The notes beneath the pieces are model-generated. The model was not told where the DNA came from and searched no databases. It saw nothing but the letters and a program-made list of their open reading frames with translations. A stretch of 64,000 nt of DNA, taken from contig JAHBZE010000001.1 of assembly GCA_019635585.1 (NCBI GenBank), forward strand, positions 124,001 to 188,000, written 5' to 3'. Within the stretch, counting starts at the first letter, position 1; every line of letters starts with the position of its first letter. The stretch comes from Xanthobacteraceae bacterium. GTDB taxonomy: Bacteria; Pseudomonadota; Alphaproteobacteria; Rhizobiales; Xanthobacteraceae. The translations under genes and the position numbers were made by a program. Of this stretch, positions 9,339-19,990 are shown piece by piece.

Positions 9339-10535
9339 CTAACGCAGATCGGGAGTCGAGTCAAAATAGCGCCGGTGCGCTTCGATCGCGAAGCGGTCGG
9401 TCATGCCGGCGATGAAGTCCGCGATCTGGCGCACGAGTGCGGTCTCGTCGCTGGCCAGCCGTTCCGCCTCCATATCTTTCGGATAGGCGAGAAAATGCGC
9501 GAAAAGATCGCGCACGATCGTCTCGGCGTCCGTCATGATCCGCATGACCCGTTCCTCGCGATACATGCGCGGCGTCAGGAACGCCTTGATCTGCCGGTCG
9601 GCTTCTTCGCCGGCCGATGAAAATGCGATTACCGGATCGCGCGCGTGGCGTACGTCGTCCGCGCTGTGTGGACAGAGCGCCGCAGCACGCCGGCCGCTCT
9701 CGCTCAGCGCATCGTCGATCAGCGCGGCGATCAGGCGGCGGATCACTTCGCCCGCGAGACGCTGCGGAGGCGCGATGGGATAGAGCTTTCTCACTTCGCG
9801 AAGAATGTCGCCCGCGAGCGACACCGGCTTCAGATCCATAATATCGAACAGCCCCGCCCGCATCGCATCGTCGAGATCATGCGCGTCGTAGGCGATATCG
9901 TCCGAGATCGCGGCGACCTGCGCCTCGGCGGAGGCGAAGGTCCAGTATTCGAGATCCCACTCGTCGCGCTGCTCGGCGAAGGCGAGCGGCAGGCCGTCAT
10001 CCTCGTAGCGGCCGATCGCGGAGCCATCTTCGTCGGTGAGCGGGCCGTTATGCTTGGCGATGCCTTCGAGCGTTTCCCATGTGAGATTGAGACCGTCGAA
10101 GGCGGCGTAGCGATGCTCGAGCTTCGTCACCACACGCAGGCTCTGTGCGTTGTGATCGAAGCCGCCGTAATCCTTCATGCAGAAGTCGAGCGCGCGCTCG
10201 CCGGCATGACCGAACGGCGGGTGGCCGAGGTCGTGGGAGAGCGCCAGCGCTTCCGCGAGATCTTCATCGAGCCCAAGCGAGCGCGCCACGGCCCGCGCGA
10301 TCTGGCTCACCTCGAGCGTATGCGTGAGACGCGTGCGGAAATGATCGCCTTCATGCGAGACGAAAACCTGGGTCTTGTGCTTGAGCCGCCGGAAGGCGGT
10401 CGAATGGATGATGCGGTCGCAGTCGCGCCGGAAATCGCTGCGGGACGGACTCGACGGCTCAGCGAAACGCCGGCCTCGCGAGCGCGCGGGATCGGAGGCC
10501 CAAGCCGCCCTCGGCGTAAATACCGATACCGCCAC
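9339..10535 (-). CDS. dgt: Deoxyguanosinetriphosphate triphosphohydrolase-like protein
   Basis: HD-superfamily dNTPase that removes tripolyphosphate from dNTPs. The 398 residues show the metal-binding HD elements: [19 protein letters not shown] (first His), [17 protein letters not shown] (His-Asp pair), and [19 protein letters not shown] (last Asp). [21 protein letters not shown] is the standard N-terminal block of the type 2 subfamily. It is the upstream gene of the dgt-argS-SPOR set and diverges from erpA across 85 bp. The true substrate range is not readable from the sequence. Confidence 0.93.
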   Translation of the reverse strand: MAVSVFTPRAAWASDPARSRGRRFAEPSSPSRSDFRRDCDRIIHSTAFRRLKHKTQVFVSHEGDHFRTRLTHTLEVSQIARAVARSLGLDEDLAEALALSHDLGHPPFGHAGERALDFCMKDYGGFDHNAQSLRVVTKLEHRYAAFDGLNLTWETLEGIAKHNGPLTDEDGSAIGRYEDDGLPLAFAEQRDEWDLEYWTFASAEAQVAAISDDIAYDAHDLDDAMRAGLFDIMDLKPVSLAGDILREVRKLYPIAPPQRLAGEVIRRLIAALIDDALSESGRRAAALCPHSADDVRHARDPVIAFSSAGEEADRQIKAFLTPRMYREERVMRIMTDAETIVRDLFAHFLAYPKDMEAERLASDETALVRQIADFIAGMTDRFAIEAHRRYFDSTPDLR

Positions 10536-10552
10536 GAGAATTTACCCCTGAA

Positions 10553-10580
10553 TTGACTTCGCCGCTCGCGCGCTTACCTA
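10553..10580 (+). promoter_or_regulatory. Putative sigma-70 promoter of erpA-xthA
   Basis: A -35-like TTGACT (10553-10558) and a -10-like TACCTA (10575-10580) with 16 bp between them lie 40 bp before the erpA ATG, inside the short dgt/erpA divergent gap. The spacing and matches are reasonable but not decisive. Confidence 0.45.
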
Positions 10581-10620
10581 TAGACCCTAACGCTTTGGTT
10601 TGGCTAAAGGAAAGCGCCTC

Positions 10621-10953
10621 ATGGACGCCAATACCGTCACCGTCACCGAAAGCGCGATCAAAAAGATCGCGGCGATCCTTGGTTCCGAAAAGGAGCCGTC
10701 GGTGCTGCGCGTCAGCGTCGAAGGCGGCGGCTGCTCCGGCTTCCAGTACAAGTTCGATATCCAGCGCGCACCGGAAAGCGAAGACACCGTGATCGCTCGC
10801 GGCGGCGCAACCGTCGTGATCGACCCGGTATCGCTGCAATATCTTGCCGGCTCGCAGATCGATTACGCGGACGAACTGATCGGCGCCGCGTTCAAGATCG
10901 ACAATCCGAACGCGACCGCTTCCTGCGGCTGCGGCACCAGCTTCTCGCTCTAA
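10621..10953 (+). CDS. erpA: Iron-sulfur cluster insertion/carrier protein (A-type, ErpA/IscA)
   Basis: A-type carrier that receives Fe-S clusters from the assembly machinery and delivers them to apo-enzymes. The 110 residues contain the three conserved cysteines: one in EGGGCSGFQYKF (about residue 40) and the C-terminal pair in ASCGCGTSFSL. I chose the ATG at 10621 because AAGGAAA lies eight bases upstream; an upstream TTG (10600) would add seven residues. ErpA versus IscA is not certain. Likely clients in this window include the Fe-S dehydratases IlvD (12590) and the 62276 protein. Confidence 0.92.
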   Translation: MDANTVTVTESAIKKIAAILGSEKEPSVLRVSVEGGGCSGFQYKFDIQRAPESEDTVIARGGATVVIDPVSLQYLAGSQIDYADELIGAAFKIDNPNATASCGCGTSFSL

Positions 10954-10969
10954 GTTCCGAGCGGGTTTC

Positions 10970-11761
10970 ATGCGGATCGCAAGCTGGAACGTAAATTCCA
11001 TCAAAGCACATCTCGGCGCGGTCACCTCTTGGCTCAAGGAACGCGAGCCGGATGTCGTCTGCCTGCAAGAGCTGAAGTGCGTGGACGAAGCCTTCCCGCG
11101 CGACGATATCGAAGCGCTTGGCTACAATGTCGCCGTCCACGGCCAGAAGACCTATAACGGCGTCGCAATCCTCTCGAAGCATCCGATCGACGAAGCGAAG
11201 CCCCGGCTTCCCGGCGACGACGAAGACGTTCATGCGCGCTATATCGAAGCGACCATTTCGACCAAAGACGGCGCGGTGCGCGTCGCTTCGATCTATCTGC
11301 CGAACGGCAATCCGGTCGGCACCGACAAGTTCAAATACAAACTCGCTTGGATGGATCGGCTTACCAAGCATGCACGCGACCTCCTCAAACTCGAGGAACC
11401 GCTCGTGCTCGCTGGCGACTTCAATATCATCCCGACCGCGCTCGACGCCGAGTTTCCTGAAAAGTGGACCGGCGACGCGCTCGCGCAACCGGAATCGCGC
11501 GCGAAATTCCGCACGCTCCTATCGCTAGGATTTACCGACGCGCTGCGCGCGACGCATGACGGCAAGGGCCTTTACACGTTCTGGGATTATCAGGCCGGTG
11601 CGTTCCAGAAGAACAACGGTATCCGCATCGACCATCTTCTCTTGTCGCCGCGCGCCGCCGACCGGCTGGAAAGCGTCGGCATCGACAAGAAGGTCCGCGC
11701 GGCAGAAAAGCCGTCCGATCACGTTCCGATTTATGCCGATCTGAGAATTGCGACGCGTTAG
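10970..11761 (+). CDS. xthA: Exodeoxyribonuclease III
   Basis: Mg-dependent AP endonuclease and 3'-5' exonuclease of base-excision repair, 263 residues. Conserved EEP-superfamily blocks are visible: MRIASWNVNSIKAHLG at the start, DVVCLQELKC with the metal-binding Glu, the Tyr/His region, LAGDFNIIPT with the catalytic Asp/Asn, and RIDHLLLSP ... SDHVPIYADL with the catalytic His near the end. It begins 16 bp after erpA and is probably cotranscribed. It ends 17 bp from the convergent exoR-like gene. Confidence 0.95.
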   Translation: MRIASWNVNSIKAHLGAVTSWLKEREPDVVCLQELKCVDEAFPRDDIEALGYNVAVHGQKTYNGVAILSKHPIDEAKPRLPGDDEDVHARYIEATISTKDGAVRVASIYLPNGNPVGTDKFKYKLAWMDRLTKHARDLLKLEEPLVLAGDFNIIPTALDAEFPEKWTGDALAQPESRAKFRTLLSLGFTDALRATHDGKGLYTFWDYQAGAFQKNNGIRIDHLLLSPRAADRLESVGIDKKVRAAEKPSDHVPIYADLRIATR

Positions 11762-11778
11762 CGCCGTCTTTCGCCGCG

Positions 11779-12603
11779 TCAGCGGGTCGCGCGGAGATGC
11801 TGCTCGAGATAAGCGCGTGCGATAATGCGGTCGTCTTCGGTCGTTTCGCTGACCGCGTCGTCGTAAGCCTTCTGAATCCACTCGTCGCCGTTGCTATGCG
11901 CCGCATCGAGCGCAAGCGTGAGCCACATCAGCCCGCGCGCAGCCTGGCGCGGAATACCGTCGCCGTGAACCATCATCTGGCCGAGCAAGGCCTGCGCCTG
12001 ATACTGGCCCTTGTTCGCCGCCGAGTAGAGCCAGCGCGCGGCCGTGCGCGGATCTTTCTGCGCGCCGCGGCCATCGAGATAAAGCCGCGCCAGACAATAT
12101 TGCGCGTCGGCATCGCCGAAATAAGTCGCGGCATAGCGGAAGAGCTGCGCCGCGCGGCGTGGATCGGACTTGATCTCGGTATTCGGAATGCCATCAAGGT
12201 GATAATTACCGAGCGCGACGAAAGCGTTCGCCACATAACGTGCCTGCGGCAGAAATGGCGACGTATCAGCGTTCTGCGCGGCGACCTGACTGAAATAGTG
12301 GAACGCCTTGTAGGGATCGGCCTTGACACCGTCGCCGTCGGCGTAGATGCGGCCGAGCTTCCACTGCGCGCCGGCGTGACCGTTTTCGGCGGCATATTGC
12401 AACGCGCTGATCGCTTTGACGCGATCCCCCGCGATAAAAGCCTGCGTGCCGGACTTGAACGCGTCGAGAATTGCCATCGGCTTCGCCGGCATCGCCGCGG
12501 GCTCCGGCCCACGCTTCTCCGGATCGAGCGCAATGGCGCTGCCGGCGCAGGTCAAGACCAGCGCGGCAGCAACCGATATGCGTATGGTGTCAGATATCCG
12601 CAT
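11779..12603 (-). CDS. exoR: ExoR-like periplasmic Sel1/TPR-repeat protein
   Basis: A 274-residue exported protein with a signal peptide ([25 protein letters not shown], about 1-25) and several Sel1-type repeats, for example GHAGAQWKLGRIYADGDGVK, GDADAQYCLARLYLDGRGAQ and GQYQAQALLGQMMVHGDGIP. The layout matches rhizobial ExoR, which binds and inhibits the ExoS/ChvI sensor kinase in the periplasm and so controls exopolysaccharide and motility. That function is taken from the family; no exoS or chvI lies in this window. Its ATG overlaps the 3' end of ilvD by 14 bases, so it is probably translated from the ilvD transcript. Confidence 0.8.
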   Translation of the reverse strand: MRISDTIRISVAAALVLTCAGSAIALDPEKRGPEPAAMPAKPMAILDAFKSGTQAFIAGDRVKAISALQYAAENGHAGAQWKLGRIYADGDGVKADPYKAFHYFSQVAAQNADTSPFLPQARYVANAFVALGNYHLDGIPNTEIKSDPRRAAQLFRYAATYFGDADAQYCLARLYLDGRGAQKDPRTAARWLYSAANKGQYQAQALLGQMMVHGDGIPRQAARGLMWLTLALDAAHSNGDEWIQKAYDDAVSETTEDDRIIARAYLEQHLRATR

Positions 12604-14320
12604 AAGTTTTTTCTTCGGCGGCTCCGCCAGGATGCGTTACCGCACCCATCCGCGCATCGCCGACCTGTTGCGCGTATTTCCAGAGATAGCCGGACTTTGC
12701 GTTGTTATCGCGCGGCTTCCAGGCTTTTTTCCGTTCGGCAAGTTCTGCGTCGCTCAATTTTACATTGAGCGCGCCGGTTTCGGCGTTGAGCTCGATGATG
12801 TCGCCATCTTTCAGGAGACCGATCGGGCCGCCGACGGCCGCTTCGGGACCAACATGGCCCACGCAGAAGCCGCGCGTTGCGCCGGAGAAACGGCCGTCGG
12901 TAATGAGCGCCACTTTTCCGCCCATGCCTTGACCATAGAGCGCCGCAGTCGTGGCAAGCATCTCGCGCATGCCAGGCCCTCCACGCGGTCCTTCATAGCG
13001 AATGACCAGCACGTCGCCTTCTTTGTACTTGCGATTCTTCACCGCCTCGAAGCACGCTTCTTCGCCGTCGAAGCAACGTGCCGGACCGGTGAACTTCAGC
13101 ATGGATTTTTCCATGCCCGCGATCTTCACGATCGCGCCTTCAGGCGCGAGATTTCCCTTGAGGCCGACGACGCCGCCAGTGACGGTGATCGGCTTGTTCG
13201 CCGGATAGACTACGTCCTGATCGGCGTTCCACTTCACGCTCTTCAGGTTCTCCGCGATCGTGCGGCCGGTAACGGTCAGACAATCGCCGTGCAGATAGCC
13301 GTGATCCAGCAGTGTCTTCATGATCAGCGGAATGCCGCCGACTTCAAAGACATCTTTCGCGACGTATTTTCCGCCCGGCTTCAGATCGGCGATGTAGGGC
13401 GTCTTTTTCATGATCTCGGCGACGTCGAAGAGATCGAACTTGATGCCGCACTCATGCGCGATCGCCGGAAGATGCAGCGCACCGTTGGTCGAGCCACCGG
13501 TCGCGGCAACCACCGCGGCGGCATTCTCGAGGGCTCTGCGGGTGACGATGTCGCGCGGGCGGATGCGGCGCTGCAGAAGCTCCATGATCTTCTCGCCGGC
13601 GGCGGTACAGAACTTGTCGCGAATTTCGTAAGGTGCCGGCGCGCCGGCCGAATACGGCAGCGCAAGACCGATCGCTTCGGAAACGGTCGCCATCGTGTTT
13701 GCGGTGAATTGCGCGCCGCAGGCACCGGCCGACGGGCAAGCGACCTGCTCGATTTCATCGAGATCCTCGTCCGACATTTCGCCGACCGAGTGCTTGCCAA
13801 CGGCTTCGAACATGTCCTGCACGGTCACGGTCTGTCCGCGGAATTTTCCGGGCAGGATCGAGCCGCCGTAGATGAAAACCGACGGTACGTTCAGACGGCA
13901 CATCGCCATCATCATGCCGGGCAGCGACTTGTCGCAGCCCGCGATTCCGATCAGCGCGTCATAGGCATGACCGCGCATCGTGAGTTCGACAGTGTCAGCG
14001 ATCGCCTCGCGCGACGGCAGCGAGGCACGCATTCCCGCATGGCCCATAGCGATGCCGTCGGTCACAGTGATGGTACAGAACTCGCGCGGCGTACCACCGG
14101 CGGCAGCGACACCCTTCTTGGCAGCCTGCGCCTGGCGCATCAGCGCGATGTTGCACGGCGCGGCTTCATTCCAGCACGAAGCGACGCCGACGAACGGCTG
14201 GTGGATCTGCTCTTTGGTCAGACCCATGGCGTAATAGTACGAGCGGTGCGGCGCGCGCTCCGGCCCCTCCGTCACGTGACGGCTCGGCAGTTTCGATTTG
14301 TCGAAAGTCTTGGCGTCCAT
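12590..14320 (-). CDS. ilvD: Dihydroxy-acid dehydratase
   Basis: Fe-S enzyme of valine/isoleucine/leucine and pantothenate synthesis, converting dihydroxy-isovalerate and dihydroxy-methylvalerate to the 2-keto acids. From the ATG at 14320 the protein has 576 residues. Candidate cluster-ligand cysteines sit at 49/56 (CWNEAAPCN), 129 ([12 protein letters not shown]) and 195/201 ([16 protein letters not shown]). The C-terminal [20 protein letters not shown] block is typical. The frame stays open upstream to 14545, but those residues do not resemble IlvD. A second family member at 62276 belongs to the sugar-acid branch, so this copy is the biosynthetic one. Confidence 0.96.
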   Translation of the reverse strand: MDAKTFDKSKLPSRHVTEGPERAPHRSYYYAMGLTKEQIHQPFVGVASCWNEAAPCNIALMRQAQAAKKGVAAAGGTPREFCTITVTDGIAMGHAGMRASLPSREAIADTVELTMRGHAYDALIGIAGCDKSLPGMMMAMCRLNVPSVFIYGGSILPGKFRGQTVTVQDMFEAVGKHSVGEMSDEDLDEIEQVACPSAGACGAQFTANTMATVSEAIGLALPYSAGAPAPYEIRDKFCTAAGEKIMELLQRRIRPRDIVTRRALENAAAVVAATGGSTNGALHLPAIAHECGIKFDLFDVAEIMKKTPYIADLKPGGKYVAKDVFEVGGIPLIMKTLLDHGYLHGDCLTVTGRTIAENLKSVKWNADQDVVYPANKPITVTGGVVGLKGNLAPEGAIVKIAGMEKSMLKFTGPARCFDGEEACFEAVKNRKYKEGDVLVIRYEGPRGGPGMREMLATTAALYGQGMGGKVALITDGRFSGATRGFCVGHVGPEAAVGGPIGLLKDGDIIELNAETGALNVKLSDAELAERKKAWKPRDNNAKSGYLWKYAQQVGDARMGAVTHPGGAAEEKTYADI

Positions 14321-14516
14321 TGTTCTTTTGCCTCTACCGCACCACCGCACAGGCAGACTCGCCTGCGCCCCCACAGCACGGCTCTTGAATTGTTCGAAAT
14401 CGGCGTCGTTTATGGCGCCTTCGCGGCGCGGAAAGCGTAGCGTGACGATCCGGCAACGGGTGTGGCGAAAGCGCCACATGGTCCTTAACCAAGAACGCAG
14501 TGCACAACGTAGAAAA

Positions 14517-15104
14517 ATGCCTAAACCCAAGCAACTGAAGACCAACTTCTTCGCGCGTAGCGTTCACCATGTCGCGCCGGAACTGATCGGTGCGACGTTA
14601 CTGGTCGATGGCGTGGGTGGAAGGATCGTCGAGGTCGAAGCGTACCACCATACCGATCCGGCGGCGCATTCCTTCTCCGGCAGAACCGAGCGCAACGCAG
14701 TCATGTTCGGCCCGCCGGGGCACGCCTATGTCTATCGCTCCTACGGCATCCACTGGTGCCTGAATTTCATCTGCGAGCCGGAAGGCTCCGCGAGTGGTAT
14801 CTTGATCCGCGCTATCGAACCGACGGCGGGGTTGCCTGCGATGCGGCGCAGACGCGGACTGAAGGACGAGCGCCTGCTCTGCTCCGGCCCGGGCCGGCTC
14901 GGCGAAGCGCTCGGTATTACGCGCGCGAAACACAACGGAATGTTGCTCGACCATGCACCCTTTCAGATATTCGCACCCGAAGCGCGACCCGAAATCATTG
15001 CAGGACCACGGATCGGGATTTCGAAAGCGGTCGAGCTACCCTGGCGCTACGGGCTGAAGGGCTCAAAGTTCGTGAGCAAGCGCTTTCCCGACGCGAGGCG
15101 TTAG
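14517..15104 (+). CDS. 3-methyladenine DNA glycosylase (AAG/MPG type)
   Basis: Base-excision glycosylase removing alkylated purines and hypoxanthine. From ATG 14517 the product is 195 residues, the normal length for bacterial MPG. It contains [22 protein letters not shown], the catalytic Glu block [20 protein letters not shown], the DNA-intercalating segment [19 protein letters not shown], and [15 protein letters not shown]. Upstream in-frame ATGs (14478 and earlier) add residues unlike the family. The stop overlaps the stop of the convergent methyltransferase gene by four bases. Confidence 0.92.
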   Translation: MPKPKQLKTNFFARSVHHVAPELIGATLLVDGVGGRIVEVEAYHHTDPAAHSFSGRTERNAVMFGPPGHAYVYRSYGIHWCLNFICEPEGSASGILIRAIEPTAGLPAMRRRRGLKDERLLCSGPGRLGEALGITRAKHNGMLLDHAPFQIFAPEARPEIIAGPRIGISKAVELPWRYGLKGSKFVSKRFPDARR

Positions 15105-15859
15105 CGCCCCTTCACTTTGAGCCAGTTCGTTCGCTTCTTGATCGTCATCACTGTCAGATAGGTGACGGCGCTCAAGGTGAAAACCACGGGCCAGATCGGC
15201 TCGTCATAAAACCATTCCATGAAGGTCTGGTTTTCGAGCAGCACAGCTTCCAGCAGTTCGACCACCGTGAAAGCTGCTGAAATCAAGAAGAAAGTATGAA
15301 ATTCACGAAGCAATGCCGTGCGCCATGAGAAAGGCAGTGCGGGTTTCTCGAAGTCATGAAGCCGCGGAAGAAATGCCGGCGTCTTCGCCGCCCACTCGCG
15401 ATAACTTTCTCCGTACTTGCCTTCGAGGAATTTCTCCTCCGCCATCATGATCCGCTCGTAATATAGGAAATAAGCGAGCCCCATCACGAGCGCGAGCAGG
15501 AAGCTTTTGAACAGCAGAATGAACGCTGCAAAAATGATAAAATTCGCAAAATAGAGCGGATGCCGAACCACCGAATACATGCCGGTGGTGTTTAGAGCAT
15601 TGGCATTTTGCTTCACCGCATTTCGGCCTGAAGTGCCCGCAGGCACGAAGCCGACGATCGCGACGCGCAGCGCGAGACCGGCAAGTGCCAGACCGTAACA
15701 GACGATGTCCCAACCTTCCTCGAAGCTGTTGCCAAAAGCATCGTTGAACCACGTCGAGTTGCGAAACGAGGTAATCGCCAACGGTAGGATCAGAAACGGC
15801 AGATAGGATCGCCAGCGGAATAGCCAGTTGCCCTGGCGAATGAGTTCTTGTTGCAGCAT
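15101..15859 (-). CDS. Isoprenylcysteine/phospholipid methyltransferase-like membrane protein
   Basis: A 252-residue integral membrane protein with about five hydrophobic segments. The central part [18 protein letters not shown] followed by [20 protein letters not shown] matches the C-terminal SAM-binding signature (RHPxY ... E.xL...G..Y) of the ICMT/PEMT family. It extends past that signature with two more hydrophobic helices (about 190-245), which is longer than minimal members. The substrate cannot be named. It starts 61 bp after the NTF2-like gene on the same strand. Confidence 0.75.
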   Translation of the reverse strand: MLQQELIRQGNWLFRWRSYLPFLILPLAITSFRNSTWFNDAFGNSFEEGWDIVCYGLALAGLALRVAIVGFVPAGTSGRNAVKQNANALNTTGMYSVVRHPLYFANFIIFAAFILLFKSFLLALVMGLAYFLYYERIMMAEEKFLEGKYGESYREWAAKTPAFLPRLHDFEKPALPFSWRTALLREFHTFFLISAAFTVVELLEAVLLENQTFMEWFYDEPIWPVVFTLSAVTYLTVMTIKKRTNWLKVKGR

Positions 15860-15920
15860 GGGTCGGCCCCCGGCATTCGGATACCCTGCCTTCCGCCCGG
15901 ATTAAGGCAGCCGTTTGGCG

Positions 15921-16340
15921 CTAATTCTGCAGCGCGTCCCGCATGGCGGCCGTGTCGAAATACTCGAAGAAGGAGACAATCTTGCCTTTGGAGAAGCGAA
16001 AGGCGTCGGCTTTTGGCGACCAAACTGTTTTTCCGGACTTGCGCGCACGCCAGCTGCAGCGGCCAAGCATGACTACGCGCTCGCCCTGCGCAACGAAATG
16101 CTCGGGCCGAAATTCGATCATTTCCCAGTCGCGGGTGATGCCCTCGAAATAGCCGCGGAGCGTCATCTTGTTTTCGTGCATCGTCATGTAGGGCGCGGAC
16201 TGCACGGATTGCGCGATCGATCCGAACTCGAATGCGTCAGCAAACAGCGCCATCCAATGATCGACGCTCTTGCCTTTGGTCTCGTGCCAAAGGCGATAGG
16301 CTTCCTTCAAAACGGCAACGTTTTGCGTCTCGTCGGACAT
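15921..16340 (-). CDS. SnoaL/NTF2-like protein of unknown function
   Basis: A 139-residue protein of the cone-shaped alpha+beta barrel fold shared by SnoaL cyclases and ketosteroid isomerases. Supporting features are the N-terminal helix LKEAYRLWHETKGKSVDHWMALFADAFEF, the FEGITRDWEMIEFRPEHFV strand region, and GRCSWRARKSGKTVWSPKADAFRFSKGKIVSFFEYFDT at the end. No catalytic residues allow a specific assignment. It lies 90 bp downstream of valS on the same strand. Confidence 0.75.
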   Translation of the reverse strand: MSDETQNVAVLKEAYRLWHETKGKSVDHWMALFADAFEFGSIAQSVQSAPYMTMHENKMTLRGYFEGITRDWEMIEFRPEHFVAQGERVVMLGRCSWRARKSGKTVWSPKADAFRFSKGKIVSFFEYFDTAAMRDALQN

Positions 16341-16430
16341 CCCCCAACCTCCGACTCGTAATGGACAATAACACGCGCAATCGCTCCTAACTACGCTTGT
16401 GTCCGGCTTACGACATAACTTTTCGGGGAT

Positions 16431-19178
16431 TCAGGCGGCACCTTTCAGGCGCTCCAGCGCCTCCAGAATTTTCGTCTTGCGTTCTTCTGCCTCGCGCCGG
16501 CGTTCTTTCTCGAGTTCGAGGATTTCCTCGGGCGCACGCGCGACGAAGTCCTTGTTTTCGAGCTTCTTGTCGACGCGGGCGATGTCGGCGTCGCACTTGG
16601 CAATTTCCTTCTCCAGCCTCGTACGTTCGGCGCCGAGATCGACAACACCCGCGAGCGGAAGCGCCGCCACCTCGCCGCGTACAAGCAACTGCACCGAACC
16701 TTTCGGTGGCGTGTCGGCAAAGGTGATTTCGGACAGGCGCGCCAGGCGCTTTAGCGCCTCCATCCATCGCTCTGCGCGCGCTTTCGTTTCCGCGCCAGCG
16801 ACAAGCTGCAACGGTATCTGCGTGCCACCGGGAATATTCATTTCCATGCGCACAGAGCGAACGGCGGTAATCAGGTCCACCACCCAGCCGATTTCAGTTT
16901 CCGCCTTCGCGTCTTCCAACCCGAAGAGCTTTGGCCATTGCGCGAGCGCAAGCATCGAGCCGCGCGGCGTCCCCTCCTCGCCTTTTACCCGCCAGAGTTC
17001 TTCGGTGATGAACGGCATGAAGGGATGCAGGAGCTTGATGATCTCATCGAGCACGAAGGCGGCGGTTGCCTGCGTCTCTGCTTTCGCCGCGCCGTCGGCG
17101 CCGGTCAGCAGCGGCTTCGATAGCTCGACATACCAATCGCAGAAGATCGACCAGACGAAGCGATAGGCGGCGCCGGCCGCCTCGTTGAATTTATAGGTCT
17201 CGATCGCTTCGGTGACTTCACGGATCGCTTTCTCGGCTTCGCCGAGAATCCACTTGTTCAGCGTTTCGTTCACCGACTTCGGATCGAAACCGGCGTCTCG
17301 CTTCGCGCCGTTCATTTCAGCGAAGCGGGCGGCGTTCCAGATCTTGGTCGCAAAGTTGCGATAACCCTCGACGCGCGAGGTTGCGAGCTTGATGTCGCGG
17401 CCCTGCGCCGCCATGGCGGCCAGTGTGAAGCGCAGCGCATCCGCGCCATACTGGTCGATCAGTTCGAGGGGGTCCATGACGTTCCCCTTCGACTTCGACA
17501 TCTTCGCGCCCTTCTCGTCGCGAACGAGCGCGTGAATATAGACGTCCTTGAACGGCACCTCTTTCATGAAGTGCAGCCCCATCATCATCATGCGGGCGAC
17601 CCAGAAAAATATGATGTCGAAGCCGGTGACAAGCACGGTCGTCGGATAAAAGCGTTTCAGCTCTTGCGTTTCGTCGGGCCAGCCGAGCGTCGAGAACGGC
17701 CACAGCGCGGACGAGAACCATGTATCGAGCACGTCTTCATCGCGCGTGAGCGTTTCATCCTTGCCGTAGTGCTTCTTTGCTTCGGTCTTCGCATCGTCTT
17801 CGTTGAGCGCGACGAAAACCTTTCCGTCCGGTCCGTACCATGCCGGAATCTGATGGCCCCACCAGAGCTGACGCGAAATGCACCACGGCTGAATGTTCTC
17901 CAGCCAGTCAAAATAGGTCTTCTCCCAGTTCTTCGGGATGAAGGTCGTGCGTCCGTCGCGCACCGCGCGCAGCGGCTCCTGCGCCATGGTCTTCGCGTCG
18001 ACGTACCACTGGTCTGTGAGGTATGGCTCGATCACAACGTTCGAGCGGTCGCCGTGCGGCACCATGTGCACGTTCGGCTCGATCTTCACCATCAACCCGC
18101 GCGCCTCGAGCATTTCGACGATGGCTTTGCGCGCCTTGAAACGATCCGCGCCATCAAGCGCGAGCACTTCCTGAAGATCGGCGCCGCCTGCGCCCTTCAT
18201 GAAGTCCTCATTGTTCTTCAGCGCGAGCTTCGCCTCGATCGTGAGGATATTGATCAGCGGCAGGTCGTGCCGTTTGCCGACTTCAAAGTCATTGAAGTCG
18301 TGCGCGGGCGTGATCTTCACCGCGCCGGAGCCCTTCTCCGGATCGGAATATTCGTCGGCGACGATCGGAATCTTCCGGCCGACCAGCGGCAAAATCACGT
18401 TTTTGCCGACCAGTCCCTTGTAGCGTTCGTCGTCGGGATGAACGGCGACAGCAGTATCGCCGAGCATCGTCTCGGGCCGCGTGGTCGCAACTACGATGAA
18501 CTCGTCCGAGCCTTCGATCGGATACTTGATGTGCCAGAGGTTGCCCTTGACCTCGACCTGCTGCACTTCGAGATCCGAAATCGCGGTCAGCAATTTCGGG
18601 TCCCAGTTCACGAGGCGCTTGTCCTTGTAAATGAGACCCGCGCGATAGAGCTCGACGAAAACCTTGAGAACGGCGCGCGAAAGCCCCTCATCCATCGTGA
18701 AGCGCTCGCGGCGCCAATCGCAGGACGCGCCAAGACGCTTCAACTGGTTGATGATGGTGCCGCCCGACTCCGCTTTCCATTCCCAGACACGCTCCAGAAA
18801 CTTCTCGCGGCCCATTTCGCGGCGGCCCGGAAGCTGGCGCTCCATCAACTGCCGCTCGACCACCATCTGGGTCGCGATGCCGGCGTGATCGGTCCCCGGC
18901 TGCCAGAGCACGTCACGCCCGCGCATGCGCTCGAAGCGCGCAAGGATGTCCTGCAAGGTATTGTTCAGTGCGTGACCCATGTGCAGCGAGCCGGTCACGT
19001 TCGGCGGCGGGATCACGATCGAATACGGCGCCGCATGCTTGCGCTCAGGACGCATGCAGTTGAACGCGCCGGTCTCTTCCCAAGCGCGATAGATGCGGTC
19101 TTCAATTTCGGCGGGTTGATAGGTCTTTTCGAGCATGGGAATTCCGGCGCCACCGGTCGTGGGCGCATTATTGGCCAA
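16431..19178 (-). CDS. valS: Valyl-tRNA synthetase
   Basis: Class I synthetase for tRNA-Val, 915 residues. It shows [21 protein letters not shown] with the HIGH-type motif at 66-69, the CP1 editing domain (around [20 protein letters not shown]), KMSKSKGNV at 559-567, and a C-terminal coiled-coil arm (about 845-912, rich in Glu/Lys/Arg) that binds the tRNA elbow. The ATG at 19178 gives a short extension; ATG at codon 15 ([16 protein letters not shown]) is equally plausible. The PopZ-like gene ends 69 bp upstream. A very long plus-strand frame opposite this gene is a shadow. Confidence 0.96.
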   Translation of the reverse strand: MANNAPTTGGAGIPMLEKTYQPAEIEDRIYRAWEETGAFNCMRPERKHAAPYSIVIPPPNVTGSLHMGHALNNTLQDILARFERMRGRDVLWQPGTDHAGIATQMVVERQLMERQLPGRREMGREKFLERVWEWKAESGGTIINQLKRLGASCDWRRERFTMDEGLSRAVLKVFVELYRAGLIYKDKRLVNWDPKLLTAISDLEVQQVEVKGNLWHIKYPIEGSDEFIVVATTRPETMLGDTAVAVHPDDERYKGLVGKNVILPLVGRKIPIVADEYSDPEKGSGAVKITPAHDFNDFEVGKRHDLPLINILTIEAKLALKNNEDFMKGAGGADLQEVLALDGADRFKARKAIVEMLEARGLMVKIEPNVHMVPHGDRSNVVIEPYLTDQWYVDAKTMAQEPLRAVRDGRTTFIPKNWEKTYFDWLENIQPWCISRQLWWGHQIPAWYGPDGKVFVALNEDDAKTEAKKHYGKDETLTRDEDVLDTWFSSALWPFSTLGWPDETQELKRFYPTTVLVTGFDIIFFWVARMMMMGLHFMKEVPFKDVYIHALVRDEKGAKMSKSKGNVMDPLELIDQYGADALRFTLAAMAAQGRDIKLATSRVEGYRNFATKIWNAARFAEMNGAKRDAGFDPKSVNETLNKWILGEAEKAIREVTEAIETYKFNEAAGAAYRFVWSIFCDWYVELSKPLLTGADGAAKAETQATAAFVLDEIIKLLHPFMPFITEELWRVKGEEGTPRGSMLALAQWPKLFGLEDAKAETEIGWVVDLITAVRSVRMEMNIPGGTQIPLQLVAGAETKARAERWMEALKRLARLSEITFADTPPKGSVQLLVRGEVAALPLAGVVDLGAERTRLEKEIAKCDADIARVDKKLENKDFVARAPEEILELEKERRREAEERKTKILEALERLKGAA

Positions 19179-19247
19179 GTCGAGTACGCCCGGCTTGGCC
19201 CGCGCCTAAAAGCCAAAGCAGCGCCGACAAGTCAACAAAAGCAGGAT

Positions 19248-19850
19248 TTAGCGGCCGCCGCGGGAAACCCGCTCGATCTCCGCGCGCACCATGCGCTCGA
19301 CGAGACCCGGCAGGTTATCGTCAAGCCAGGCCTTGAGCATCGGGCGCAGCATTTCACGAACCAAGTCCTCGATGGTGCGCGAATTCTCGGAGAGGATGGT
19401 CGTCGCCAGCGAGCCGAAGGCCGCGCTCACGGCTGCATTCGTTTCCGCCGACAAGAGCCGCTCGGCCGGAACCGCGGGTGGCGGCGCGTAGGACTGCGGC
19501 TGCGGCCGCATGGCGGCTTCGTGCACAGCCTCCTCACGGAAAACCACGTCGCCGGCGGGAATTTGCTTGAAGTTCTGTTCGGCGTTCGGCACTTCGACAG
19601 GATCGCTCAATTCAAGAATATCCGTCTCGTCAGCGGCTTGGTCGGCCAGCATGGCGTCAATATCGTCCTGGCTCATCGCAGCGGCGGGTTGATTGGCCGC
19701 GGGCGCGGGCGGCAACGGTTGTTGCCGCGGGGCATGCGCAACGGCCGCCTGGGCTTTCACAGCGTCAGGGTTGTCGTCCGCAATAATCCGCCGGATGGAG
19801 GCGAGGATTTCCTCCATCGAAGGTTCCTGTGCACGCGCACTCTGAGACAT
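19248..19850 (-). CDS. PopZ-like polar organising protein (DUF2497)
   Basis: A 200-residue protein with the three-part layout of alphaproteobacterial PopZ. The N-terminal helix SMEEILASIRRIIADD (about 11-26) binds client proteins. A Pro/Ala/Glu-rich acidic middle follows (about 30-135). The C-terminal oligomerisation helices include IEDLVREMLRPMLKAWLDDNLPGLVERMVRAEIERV. In the family this forms a cell-pole condensate that anchors the chromosome origin and cell-cycle kinases. It lies between tolC and valS, a gene order shared with Bradyrhizobium-type genomes. The 140 bp before it may hold its promoter; I see no clear -35/-10 there. Confidence 0.85.
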   Translation of the reverse strand: MSQSARAQEPSMEEILASIRRIIADDNPDAVKAQAAVAHAPRQQPLPPAPAANQPAAAMSQDDIDAMLADQAADETDILELSDPVEVPNAEQNFKQIPAGDVVFREEAVHEAAMRPQPQSYAPPPAVPAERLLSAETNAAVSAAFGSLATTILSENSRTIEDLVREMLRPMLKAWLDDNLPGLVERMVRAEIERVSRGGR

Positions 19851-19990
19851 GGTACCGCCGCCCGCCGCAATCCTTTGGCAGCGCAGGGAGAATCACTCCA
19901 CGCGCCATGGGGCACTATGGCATCGCGACTCTACATGGCAAATGCCGAGGGGTGCTTAGACCCAGCTATTTGAGATGCGGCAAAGCGACT

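Noticed and set aside
12416-14440. A 674-codon plus-strand frame opposite ilvD
   Set aside because: Shadow of ilvD and exoR-like genes; the residue composition (Arg/His/Ala-rich) is typical of antisense translation.
14461-14478. Perfect 7-bp hairpin TGTGGCG-AAAG-CGCCACA between ilvD and the glycosylase gene
   Set aside because: No T-run on either strand and no leader peptide rich in branched-chain codons, so neither terminator nor ilv attenuator can be supported.
17532-19973. An 813-codon open frame on the plus strand
   Set aside because: It lies exactly opposite valS and the PopZ-like gene, both with clear families. GC-rich codon bias makes long antisense frames common, and its translation shows no domain.
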